A stretch of DNA of 64,000 nucleotides from NCBI RefSeq assembly GCF_003206065.1, contig NZ_PZJQ01000004.1, positions 1,151,965-1,215,964 of the forward strand. Direction: 5' to 3'. The notes below the pieces were generated by a model. It was not told where the DNA came from, searched no databases, and worked only from the letters and a program-made list of their open reading frames with translations. Position 1 is the first letter of the stretch; the number at the start of each line of letters is the position of its first letter. A program made the translations under genes and the position numbers. This document shows positions 52,211 to 64,000 of the stretch, piece after piece. This DNA is from Salinicola halimionae (lineage in GTDB: Bacteria; Pseudomonadota; Gammaproteobacteria; Pseudomonadales; Halomonadaceae).

Positions 52211-53095
52211 ATGACACGCAACGTAATGTCGCAAGCCGCTCGCTATGGTGCCTTGATGATGGCAGCCGGCATCAGCATGACCGCTGGGGTCGCCCAGGCG
52301 CAGGACGACAAAGGAACCATCAAGCTAGCCTACGTCGAGTGGGCATCCACGGTAGCATCCACCAATGTCGTTCGTGCCGTGCTCGAGCAGCAGGGCTATG
52401 ATGTCGAGATGGACTCATTGGGTGCCGCCGTGATGTGGCAGGCCGTGGGTACCGGTGATTCTGACGCGATTCTGTGTGCCTGGTTGCCTACCACTCATGG
52501 CGATTACTACAAGCAGGTCAAGAGCGACGTCGAGGACTTGGGAACCAACCTGGAGGGGACCAAGCTTGGACTGGTAGTACCGACTTACACCGACATCGAT
52601 TCGATCGATCAACTGAACGACCATGCTGACGAATTCGATGGCAAGATTGTGGGGATCGATCCGGGTGCGGGTCTGATGTCACAGACCGAAGGTGCCATCG
52701 AGACGTATGGCATCGATAATCTGCAGCTGCAGTCGAGCAGCGGCCCCGCCATGACGTCAGCACTAGCTAGCGCGATCCAAAACAAGGAAGACATCGTTGT
52801 CACCGGCTGGACGCCGCACTGGATGTTCGCACGCTGGGATCTCAAGTATCTCGACGATCCCAAGAAGGCCTATGGCGATGCCGAGCACATCGATACGGTC
52901 GTGCACAAGGGCTTGAAGGAAAGGTTGCCTGGAGCCTACGCCATTCTGGATAACTTTCACTGGACGCCGGAGCAGATGGGCGAAGTCATGCTCATGAACC
53001 AGGAAGAGGGTTCGGATCCCTACGAGAACGCCAAGAAATGGGTCGACGAGCATCCCGACGTCGTCGCTGAATGGACTGACGGCACTGCCGAATAA
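52211..53095 (+). CDS. proX: Glycine betaine-binding periplasmic protein ProX
   Basis: The binding protein of ProU (OpuAC type). A signal peptide ends near VAQAQDD. The mature part begins IKLAYVEWASTVASTNVVRAVL and has aromatic ligand-cage candidates at VEW, AVMWQAVG, CAWLP and GWTPHWMF. The ATG at 52211 (294 residues) has AAGGGGAAAG upstream; the frame to 52172 has none. Many acidic residues, as in salt-adapted periplasmic proteins. Closed by a terminator. Confidence 0.95.
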   Translation: MTRNVMSQAARYGALMMAAGISMTAGVAQAQDDKGTIKLAYVEWASTVASTNVVRAVLEQQGYDVEMDSLGAAVMWQAVGTGDSDAILCAWLPTTHGDYYKQVKSDVEDLGTNLEGTKLGLVVPTYTDIDSIDQLNDHADEFDGKIVGIDPGAGLMSQTEGAIETYGIDNLQLQSSSGPAMTSALASAIQNKEDIVVTGWTPHWMFARWDLKYLDDPKKAYGDAEHIDTVVHKGLKERLPGAYAILDNFHWTPEQMGEVMLMNQEEGSDPYENAKKWVDEHPDVVAEWTDGTAE

Positions 53096-53115
53096 CTCAG
53101 CGTGGCGTCAGTGGC

Positions 53116-53150
53116 AAAAGAACGCCCGGTCGAATGGCCGGGCGTTTCTG
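53116..53150. terminator. Bidirectional terminator between proX and pdxH
   Basis: A 9-bp perfect stem AACGCCCGG/CCGGGCGTT (53121-53129 with 53138-53146) with loop TCGAATGG, preceded by AAAAG and followed by TTTC, so it can serve proX and, on the other strand, pdxH. Confidence 0.85.
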
Positions 53151-53204
53151 CGTTCAGGTATCGCGCAAATTGTCTTAGCGAGAGCTGGCGACCATTATCG
53201 TGAT

Positions 53205-53852
53205 TCAGGGTGCCAGCCGAGTGCGATGCCACTCCAGCACCTGGCTGCTCCGGCGCGTGTAGCGTACGCGATCATGGAGTCGGCTGCGCTGACCTTGCCA
53301 GAACTCGACCGCGAGCGGTTCGAGAAGATAACCGCCCCAGTGTGGCGGCCGTTCGACTTCTTGATCCGAGTACACCTGTTCGAATCGCGATAGCCGCTCC
53401 TGCATCCAGTCTCGGTCAGGAATTTCCACGCTCTGCTGCGAGACCCAAGCCGCTAGCTGGCTCTTGCGGGGTCGGCTGGCAAAGTACTCGTCCGACTGCT
53501 GAACGTCGATTTTCTCGACACTGCCTTCAATGCGGACCTGGCGCTGTAGCCCTGGCCACCAGAACACGACCGCGGCGTTGGGTACATGGGCGAGTTCGCT
53601 GCCTTTCTGGCTTTGATAATTGGTATAGAAGCGAAAGCCCTGCGGGTCGAATCCTTTCAACAACACGATGCGAGCGTGGGGGTGCCCCTCGCTGTCGACC
53701 GTTGCCAAGGTCATCGCGTTGGCATCCAGTCCTTCGATCTCGATGGCCTGGTTCAGCCAATCCTCGAACAAGGGAAGTGGCGTATCGGGGGTATTCTCTG
53801 GCGCCAGGGCTTCGCCTTCGTAGTCCCGTCGCATACCGGCGAGGTCGCTCAT
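53205..53852 (-). CDS. pdxH: Pyridoxamine 5'-phosphate oxidase
   Basis: PdxH oxidises PNP/PMP to pyridoxal 5'-phosphate using FMN. Motifs: MTLATVDSEGHPHARIVLLKG, FRFYTNYQSQKGSELAHVPN, WWPGLQRQVRIEGSVEKI, and the C-terminal RLHDRVRYTR...WHRTRLAP that binds PLP and FMN. The ATG at 53852 gives 215 residues (E. coli 218), with GGAG 8 bases upstream; the frame runs upstream to 54101 but there overlaps the next gene. Confidence 0.96.
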   Translation of the reverse strand: MSDLAGMRRDYEGEALAPENTPDTPLPLFEDWLNQAIEIEGLDANAMTLATVDSEGHPHARIVLLKGFDPQGFRFYTNYQSQKGSELAHVPNAAVVFWWPGLQRQVRIEGSVEKIDVQQSDEYFASRPRKSQLAAWVSQQSVEIPDRDWMQERLSRFEQVYSDQEVERPPHWGGYLLEPLAVEFWQGQRSRLHDRVRYTRRSSQVLEWHRTRLAP

Positions 53853-54003
53853 CAGTTGTTCTCCGTGCGAACGCTGTGAATGGTCATCATTGTAGCCTGA
53901 CGGCGGGGGTGATGATGCCCCTCGAATCTTAGTCATTAGCCTCAATTCTTGGCTGCGGTCATCAATCCGGTCCGGCGTATCACCGTTCCGGCTCAACGTG
54001 GCA

Positions 54004-55250
54004 TTAACCAAGCATGGCGTGAAGTGCCAGCACCAGACCGCAGCAGCACCAGCCCAGCAGGGCATAGGGCAGGTTCCAGCGCAGCATGTCGCGTACGGCA
54101 ATTTGGTAGCGCACGCAGATGGCCAGATTGCTACCGGACAGCGGACTACTGCCGGTTCCCAGCGCCCAGCACATCAGGAACAGCATGCCGAGCAGGGTAG
54201 GATCGGGATGCAGCGGGGCGATCAGCGGCGCCAGCGTCGCGATACCGATCAGTGGATGGATGCCCGTAAAAGAGATCACCACGATCGTTCCCAGCGCAAA
54301 CCAGGCCTGCCAGTGACCGAAATGATCGATCGGCAGGTCGAGTCCATCAGGCAGACTGGCCAGTAGTGCGGCTAACCCCGTAGAGATGACGCCTGCGCCC
54401 AGGAACAGCGCGAACTGTGGGGCCAGTCGCTGTAGCCCATGGGTGAACTGGTGATGCATGCGCTCGCGCCGGTTGTCGCGTGGCATCAGCAGAAACGAGA
54501 ACAACGGCGCAACGATGGCAATGATCAGGGGAATGGACAGATTGGGCCAGGATAGGTGCAGCGCGATGACCACGATGGCCAACATACAAGGCATCAGCAG
54601 CGCGCTTTTTTCGATCGGATAGCCGACGAACGGGGTGTTCAATCTCCAGATGTCGATCCAGTTGAGCGTCAGAAGGAGGGCCGCCGCCAACAAGCCCCAG
54701 GGCAGCAGACTGAGATAATCGAGCCCCGGCGCGTAGGTCAGGGCTACTCCCATGGCGACGAAAAAGGGCGACCAGGCGGCGGCGGCGGTAAAACCACGTC
54801 CGACGATGAGCGCCTGCGAACGAGTCAGTCTGCCCTCGTGCTGCATTCGCTCGCCAAACAGGAAGACCACCGAAAGATTGATCGCCGCGCCGAACAGATG
54901 CGCCCCCAGCATCGTGCCAAGCATGCTGCCCGACCGCTGATCATCGGCTTGGGTTGGCGGCGTCGCCATGGTCAAAAAGCTGACCCCGGCGAACATCATC
55001 AGTAGTGACTGGTTGATGGTCAGCGCATGCAGCAGCGGATAGGGTGTCCCGCGTATCAGCGCTACCGTCCACAGCAACAGGCCGGCGCCGAATAGGGTCC
55101 CGGCTTGGCGACGCGAGGTTCGTGGCAGCTTCCGGAATAACCGAAGTGTGGCCAGCCAGGCCAGTATCGCCGCGGGCCAGATTGGCCAGTCCAGGAGATT
55201 GCTGGCCACGCTGAGCACCAGCATGGCCAGGATCAGAACACTGGATGGCC

Positions 55251-55254
<4 letters not shown>
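54004..55254 (-). CDS. Polytopic membrane protein, possible ion-transporter-superfamily permease
   Basis: A 416-residue, very hydrophobic protein with about 11-12 spans. Two halves each end in a polar re-entrant-like segment: GFTAAAAWSPFFVAMGVALT (about residues 152-171) and GTGSSPLSGSNLAICVRYQ (about 371-389). That layout resembles the ArsB/NhaD/DcuC (IT) superfamily, but I cannot name a family or substrate. The start is GTG, overlapping the DUF2069 stop by 4 bases, so it belongs to the arsC-wrbA-DUF2069 operon. Confidence 0.65.
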
Positions 55255-56305
<1,051 letters not shown>

Positions 56306-56319
56306 TCAATACAGGAACG

Positions 56320-56664
56320 CTAGATCAGTTGGAGAACGGCCTGGGGTGGGCGTCCGATCACGGCATACTCGCCATCGTCGGCGATCGGCCGTTGCATCAG
56401 GCGCGGATGTTCGACGATCGCATCGATGACTTGCGTACGTGTCGGCTCGTCGATGCCTCGCATTTGCCATTCCGTCTCTTCACGCCGCAGCATCTGGTCG
56501 GCATCGTCGCCCAGACGCTGGGCTAGCCCCTCCAGTTCTTCTCGGGAAAGCGGATCGGTCAGATAACGGCGTTCGACGACCGCAACGCCGCGCGACTCCA
56601 GCAAGGCGAGCGCTTCGCGGGACTTTGAACAGCGCGAATTGTGGTACAGCGTCAGCGTGGGCAT
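56320..56664 (-). CDS. ArsC/YfgD family thiol oxidoreductase
   Basis: A glutaredoxin-like arsenate-reductase family protein. LTLYHNSRCSKSREALALLE holds the single catalytic Cys; RYLTDPLSREELEGLAQRLG and EHPRLMQRPIADDGEYAVIGRP follow the ArsC fold, with Arg in RPI. No other ars gene is near, so the YfgD subgroup, whose role is unclear, is more likely than true arsenate reductase. I use the ATG at 56664 (114 residues); an ATG at 56685 is an alternative. Confidence 0.85.
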   Translation of the reverse strand: MPTLTLYHNSRCSKSREALALLESRGVAVVERRYLTDPLSREELEGLAQRLGDDADQMLRREETEWQMRGIDEPTRTQVIDAIVEHPRLMQRPIADDGEYAVIGRPPQAVLQLI

Positions 56665-56812
56665 CGGTGTGGCGGAACCTTCCATGTCAGTGCGGCGATG
56701 TGAGTGCGGCGATAGCCAGTACGGTAGTCGACATCGCAGTGGAGCAGAACCCGCATTGTAGCGGTTGTAGCGCAGCGGCCTCAATCACAGCCCGCGATGC
56801 CACGTTTCGGAG

Positions 56813-57241
56813 TTATTCCGGCAAGCGCCTGTAGACCCATGCGATGGTGCCGTCTTCGAGTTTGACGCTATCCCGCGTGTAGCGAATCCCCAGCCGTTCG
56901 TAACGATCCAAAGCTTTCAGGGCATCGGGGCTGACCGTTAGCACTTCTCCCGGCACCTCGGCACTCACCTGCGGCAGAATGTCGAGATCTTGTCGGCGGT
57001 ATCCTTCCAGCGTGGCGGTGCGCGTGTTGGCTGGTGTCCCCATGATGATCCAGCGTAACCAATCGTGGCGCAGGGTGCCGTAGACAAAAACGTCCTGCTC
57101 GGGAACTCGCTCGTCGACGATCGCCGTTTCCGTTGGCTGATAGCCATAGGGGCTCATGAAGGTATACCAGAAATATCCGCCGCCAATGGCGACCCCCGCG
57201 ATTAGCAGCGCGAAAAACCACGTGAGAAGCCGTCGTATCAT
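56813..57241 (-). CDS. Membrane-anchored gamma-glutamylcyclotransferase-like protein
   Basis: The C-terminal domain (about residues 48-142) resembles AIG2/GGCT folds: VFVYGTLRHDWLRWIIMG with the VYGTLR substrate loop, and Glu in LKALDRYERLG as candidate catalytic acid. A single N-terminal membrane helix (about residues 4-26) anchors it. The ATG at 57241 (142 residues) has AGGG 6 bases upstream. Substrate is unproven; the domain probably lies in the periplasm because the segment before the helix is short and basic. Confidence 0.75.
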   Translation of the reverse strand: MIRRLLTWFFALLIAGVAIGGGYFWYTFMSPYGYQPTETAIVDERVPEQDVFVYGTLRHDWLRWIIMGTPANTRTATLEGYRRQDLDILPQVSAEVPGEVLTVSPDALKALDRYERLGIRYTRDSVKLEDGTIAWVYRRLPE

Positions 57242-57425
57242 GGCAGACCCTGATCTGTGTGAAGGAGCTGGGAAGGCGTCGCAGGAAATACTGTTGCCAG
57301 CATACACAATGTACCGATATGACATGGCGGGAGAAGAAACGACAAGACGTTGATTGGGCTCCCGAACCCCGTGCTAGCATTTGAAGTCGAAGCGTCAACG
57401 ACGTTACTGACGGAGGAACGCCATT

Positions 57426-58025
57426 ATGAGTTACGCACCCAACGACCACCAGGCATTCCAGGAAGCCTTGGGTAACGATGTGCAGCCTCTCAGAAAGGGT
57501 CGCGACAAGGCGACGCTCGTCCGTGCCCAAATGTCGCCGTCGGATGCCCAACTGGCTCGGCGCGAGAGTGCACAGCAGACCAGTGAAGACGAGCGAGACT
57601 TCCTGTCCGACGAATTCGTCGATCTGTTAGGCGCTCACGATCCGATCGAGTTCCGCCGTGACGGAATCCAGATTGGTGTGCTGGAAAGGTTGCGTCACGG
57701 AGGTTATGCCGCCGAAGCGCGCCTGCACCTGCTACGCATGCCGTTGATCGAATGCCGTCGGGCGGTATTCGGCTTCCTTCGCGATACCTACGAGCACGAT
57801 CTGCGTAGCGTTCTCATCGTGCACGGGCGTTCACGCGATGACGATGGAAGGCCCAATGTCGTGCGTTCCTACCTCAATCATTGGTTGAAACAGTTCGATC
57901 AGGTCCAGGCATTCAGCTCGGCGCCGGCTCAGCAGGGCGGTCTGGGAGCGACCTTCGTGATGCTGCGCAAGTCCGAAAGGGCGCGAGCCAACAATCGTGA
58001 ACGTCAGCAGAAGCGCCGCGGTTGA
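57426..58025 (+). CDS. smrA: Smr-domain DNA endonuclease SmrA-like
   Basis: A small MutS-related (Smr) domain protein; E. coli SmrA (YdaL) nicks DNA. The Smr domain (about residues 95-180) shows HLLRMPLIECRRAVFGFLRD, VLIVHGRSRDDDGRPNVVRS (the HGxG-like loop, here HGRS) and a Gly-rich GGLGATFVML. The N-terminal part is charged, with the DUF-like FLSDEFVDLLGAHDPIEF. GGAGG lies 9 bases before the ATG. Length 199 (YdaL 187). Confidence 0.86.
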   Translation: MSYAPNDHQAFQEALGNDVQPLRKGRDKATLVRAQMSPSDAQLARRESAQQTSEDERDFLSDEFVDLLGAHDPIEFRRDGIQIGVLERLRHGGYAAEARLHLLRMPLIECRRAVFGFLRDTYEHDLRSVLIVHGRSRDDDGRPNVVRSYLNHWLKQFDQVQAFSSAPAQQGGLGATFVMLRKSERARANNRERQQKRRG

Positions 58026-58057
58026 AACGACTTTCCTGAGTGAACCGGCTTAACGCC

Positions 58058-58083
58058 ATGACCCCAGCCGAAGCCGGGGTCAT
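58058..58083. terminator. Possible bidirectional terminator hairpin between smrA and the DUF934 gene
   Basis: Stem ATGACCCC/GGGGTCAT (58058-58065 with 58076-58083), an A-C mismatch, then GC/GC around loop CGAA. The T-run on either side is poor, so termination efficiency is doubtful. Confidence 0.5.
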
Positions 58084-58123
58084 CATTGTTACCGGTCAAG
58101 AAACGACGCCGCCTGTCGACGTT

Positions 58124-58678
58124 TCAGCGTTCTCTCAAACGCCGAGCAAAGAGCGGTTCACCGAGATCCACGGCCGGCTGATAACTGACGCTGAAAGCCT
58201 TGAGCGCATTCAAAGCCGGTTCGAGTTCCTGATCCTCGCGCAGCGCCAACGCATCGAAGCCACAGCGACCCATGTAGTAGAGCTGATCGATCAGCACGTC
58301 GCCGATCGCCCGGATCTCGCCGGTGTAACCAAAGCGCTCCCGCAATAGCCGTGCCAGCGTATAGCCACGGCCATCGGTAAAGGCGGGGAAGTCGATCGCA
58401 ACTAGTGCGGCTTTCTCAATGGCGGCCACGAGTTCCGGGGTCAGTTCCGCGTCACTCGGCAACCATGGCGCGAGATCATCGCGATCTGCGTGTTGCAGCC
58501 ACAACGTCAGCGGAACGATGGCGGGGCGCTGATCTGGTCCCGGTAGTGTTTCGTCACTGCGAGACAGCATCCAGGTGTCGGTCACGGGTTGACCGAGTTT
58601 GATGAGCGCGCTCGTCGAGGCGGCGGCTTCCTGGGTTTCTTGCGTATCCACAGGAGTTTGAACGTCAGACTCAAGCAT
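58124..58678 (-). CDS. DUF934 protein associated with sulfite reductase
   Basis: A 184-residue cytoplasmic protein of the DUF934 family, found next to cysI in Pseudomonas and relatives and thought to aid assimilatory sulfite reduction. Family blocks: LAPWLPSDAELTPELVAAIE, AAFTDGRGYTLARLLRERFG-type VAIDFPAFTDGRGYTLARLL, then GDVLIDQLYYMGRCGFDAL. I start at the ATG at 58678, overlapping the cysI stop by 8 bases; the frame extends further upstream only within cysI. Confidence 0.9.
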   Translation of the reverse strand: MLESDVQTPVDTQETQEAAASTSALIKLGQPVTDTWMLSRSDETLPGPDQRPAIVPLTLWLQHADRDDLAPWLPSDAELTPELVAAIEKAALVAIDFPAFTDGRGYTLARLLRERFGYTGEIRAIGDVLIDQLYYMGRCGFDALALREDQELEPALNALKAFSVSYQPAVDLGEPLFARRLRER

Positions 58679-60323
58679 AGACCCGCTCCTTGAACGCCTG
58701 ATGGCCGACCCGGCGGTAGGTGTCGAGGAAGCGTTCTTCATCCAGGCGTTTTTCAACATAAACCTGAAGAACCTTATCAATGACATCAGGCACGTCTTCG
58801 CGGTAGAAGGACGGCCCCAGAATCTTGCCTAGCGAGACGTCGTCGTCGGCGTTGCCGCCCAGGGATATCTGGTAGTACTCCTCGCCTTTCTTGTCGACGC
58901 CGAGGATGCCGATATTGCCGACGTGGTGATGTCCGCAAGCATTCATGCAGCCGGAAATGTTCAGATCGATCGGGCCCAGGTCGTAGAGGAAATCCAGATC
59001 TTCGAAACGTTCCTGAATCGCCTGGGCAATGGGGATCGATACCGCGTTGGCCAGCGAGCAGAAATCACCACCCGGGCAGCAGATGATGTCGTTGAGCGTG
59101 CCCACGGTCGGGTTGGCCATGCCCAATGCATCCAGCTGTTGCCACAGCACTTCGATCTCGTCGACAGGGACGTCGGACAGCACCAGATTTTGTTCATGGG
59201 TGACACGCAGTTCACCAAAGCCGAAGGTTTCCGCCAGATCAGCCACGGCGTCCATCTGATCCGCCGTGATATCGCCCGGCGCCGCCTCGCGACGTTTCAA
59301 GGACAGCGTGACGGCCTTGTAACCCGGCACCTTATGATCCATGACGTTGTTGGTCACGAAGCGCGCGAAGGCACGATTGTCCTGACGTAGCTGATCAAAA
59401 GCGACGATCGCCGACTCCGCTACCGGCCGGCGATCGGGCTCGGGGAAGTGGGTGCGCGCTTCGTCGACCGCGTCGTCGTTGAGCGTCTGGCTGCCATCCT
59501 TGAGATGGGCCCATTCGGCTTCGACGCGACGAGCGAACTCCTCGACACCCAGTGCCTTGACCAGGATCTTGATCCGCGCCTTGAACTTGTTGTCGCGCCG
59601 ACCGAACTGGTTGTAGACACGAACGATGGCCTCGAGATAGGTCAGCAGGTGCTGCCATGGCAGATCGGCACGCACCACCTCGCCGATCATCGGGGTGCGA
59701 CCCATGCCGCCCCCGGCGAGCACACGGAAGCGCAGCTCGCCGGCATCGTTCAAGAACAGCCGCAGGCCGATGTCGTGTACATGAATCGCGGCGCGATCTT
59801 CGGTAGCGCCGGTAACGGCAATCTTGAATTTGCGCGGCAAGTAAGCAAATTCGGGATGTAGCGTGGACCACTGCCGAATCAACTCGCACCACGGGCGCGG
59901 GTCGACCACTTCGTCCTTGGCGATACCCGCGAATTGATCGCTGGTGGTATTGCGAATGCAGTTGCCGCTGGTCTGAATCGCGTGCATCTGCACCTTGGCC
60001 AGATCGGCGAGGATGTCGGGCACGTCTTCCTGCGCCGGCCAGTTGAGTTGCAGATTCTGGCGAGTAGTGAAGTGGCCGTAGCCGCGATCGTAGCGACGAG
60101 TAATCGCCGCCAGCGCACGGAGCTGATGGCTGCTCAACATGCCATAGGGGATAGCGATTCGCAGCATCGGCGCATGGCGCTGAATATACAGGCCATTTTG
60201 CAATCGAACCGGACGAAACTCCTCTTCACCGAGCTTGCCGGCGAGATAGCGGTCCATCTGGTCACGGAACTGCGCAACGCGCTCGTCGACGAGCGTCTGG
60301 TCATAGGAATCGTAGCGATACAT
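58671..60323 (-). CDS. cysI: Assimilatory sulfite reductase hemoprotein (CysI)
   Basis: CysI reduces sulfite to sulfide with a siroheme-[4Fe-4S] centre. Cluster ligands are seen as CCPGGDFC (CX5C, about residues 429-436) and SGCMNACGHH (CX3C, about 473-482). Other blocks: GHFTTRQNLQLNWP (siroheme contacts), RFVTNNVMDHKVPGY. Length 550 equals the Pseudomonas-type enzyme, which works without a linked cysJ; none is visible here. A 21-bp palindrome lies 56-76 bases upstream. Confidence 0.94.
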   Translation of the reverse strand: MYRYDSYDQTLVDERVAQFRDQMDRYLAGKLGEEEFRPVRLQNGLYIQRHAPMLRIAIPYGMLSSHQLRALAAITRRYDRGYGHFTTRQNLQLNWPAQEDVPDILADLAKVQMHAIQTSGNCIRNTTSDQFAGIAKDEVVDPRPWCELIRQWSTLHPEFAYLPRKFKIAVTGATEDRAAIHVHDIGLRLFLNDAGELRFRVLAGGGMGRTPMIGEVVRADLPWQHLLTYLEAIVRVYNQFGRRDNKFKARIKILVKALGVEEFARRVEAEWAHLKDGSQTLNDDAVDEARTHFPEPDRRPVAESAIVAFDQLRQDNRAFARFVTNNVMDHKVPGYKAVTLSLKRREAAPGDITADQMDAVADLAETFGFGELRVTHEQNLVLSDVPVDEIEVLWQQLDALGMANPTVGTLNDIICCPGGDFCSLANAVSIPIAQAIQERFEDLDFLYDLGPIDLNISGCMNACGHHHVGNIGILGVDKKGEEYYQISLGGNADDDVSLGKILGPSFYREDVPDVIDKVLQVYVEKRLDEERFLDTYRRVGHQAFKERVYA

Positions 60324-60378
60324 CGGGCCTGATCCTGCTAGTCATGGATTGCCAATGAATGCACCTTACCGCGGGTGC

Positions 60379-60399
60379 TTTATTCTACAAAAGAATAAA
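60379..60399. promoter_or_regulatory. 21-bp palindrome upstream of cysI, candidate CysB site
   Basis: TTTATTCTacaaaAGAATAAA is an exact inverted repeat with 8-base arms, centred 66 bases before the cysI start. Its core TTCTACAAAAGAA fits the LysR-type T-N11-A pattern. CysB, a LysR-type activator of sulfur assimilation, is the natural candidate. The palindrome could also be a bidirectional AT hairpin, but there is no converging gene here. Confidence 0.55.
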
Positions 60400-60437
60400 T
60401 GATCATAATTTATTGCTTTATCGTTATTACGGCCGCG

Positions 60438-64000
<3,563 letters not shown>

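Noticed and set aside
53852-54101. N-terminal extension of pdxH by 83 residues
   Set aside because: It overlaps the neighbouring membrane-protein gene, is Cys/Trp-rich and unlike PdxH, and the ATG at 53852 has a ribosome site.

Overview
The window is a high-GC gammaproteobacterial chromosome segment, most like Halomonadaceae (Halomonas/Salinicola type). Reasons: proteins align best by eye with gammaproteobacterial families; gene order matches Escherichia in places (mltD-gloB-yafS-rnhA-dnaQ; tRNA-Ser(UGA) beside yccA and tusE) and Pseudomonas in others (cysI with DUF934, DUF1654, arsC-wrbA-DUF2069); and it carries a ProU glycine-betaine importer and a K+/H+ antiporter, as expected of a salt-tolerant cell. 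The species call is inference. There is no rRNA, CRISPR array, insertion sequence or prophage.

Layout. 0-13 kb: flagellar basal-body/export cluster fliFGHIJKLMNOPQR on the minus strand, with fliE divergent across a 488-base control region. 13-15.6 kb: RarD permease, YafV omega-amidase, RsuA-type pseudouridine synthase. 15.7-21.4 kb: yejABEF peptide/microcin-C-type ABC importer. 21.6-26.8 kb: mltD, gloB, yafS-like, rnhA, dnaQ, nudC. 26.8-31.5 kb: SCP2 protein, SohB protease, ArsR repressor, YhhQ queuosine-precursor transporter with a long leader, YbfF esterase, Cho nuclease. 31.5-34.4 kb: thiamine-precursor ABC importer behind a clear TPP riboswitch. 34.4-39.3 kb: a degenerate kinase-like protein, NhaP2, a run of small orphan genes (one behind a LexA box) and tRNA-Ser(UGA). 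39.4-43 kb: yccA, an orphan membrane protein, the tusDCB-tusE tRNA 2-thiolation relay, acpH. 43-47 kb: moeA, moaB, DUF1244, XRE-cupin regulator, histone-deacetylase-like enzyme. 47-53 kb: Pat-type lysine acetyltransferase and proVWX. 53-58 kb: pdxH, an operon of arsC-like/wrbA/DUF2069/membrane protein, a membrane-anchored GGCT-like protein, smrA. 58-64 kb: DUF934-cysI sulfite reduction and the 3' part of metH, which runs off the window.

How it fits together: most of this is core metabolism and motility. Shared themes are sulfur and one-carbon flow (cysI, metH, tus relay), vitamin and cofactor supply (TPP-controlled importer, moeA/moaB, pdxH), osmotic and ionic balance (proVWX, nhaP2) and reversible protein acetylation (a deacetylase and an acetyltransferase placed back to back).

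I see no self-contained novel defence or mobile system. The most useful leads are regulatory or structural: a TPP riboswitch with mutually exclusive pairings over the ribosome site; a LexA box in front of a DUF1654 gene; three 17-bp palindromes and a structured leader between arsR and yhhQ; palindromes before cysI and proV; a 9-bp in-frame tandem repeat inside fliI; and several short imperfect tandem duplications at gene edges.
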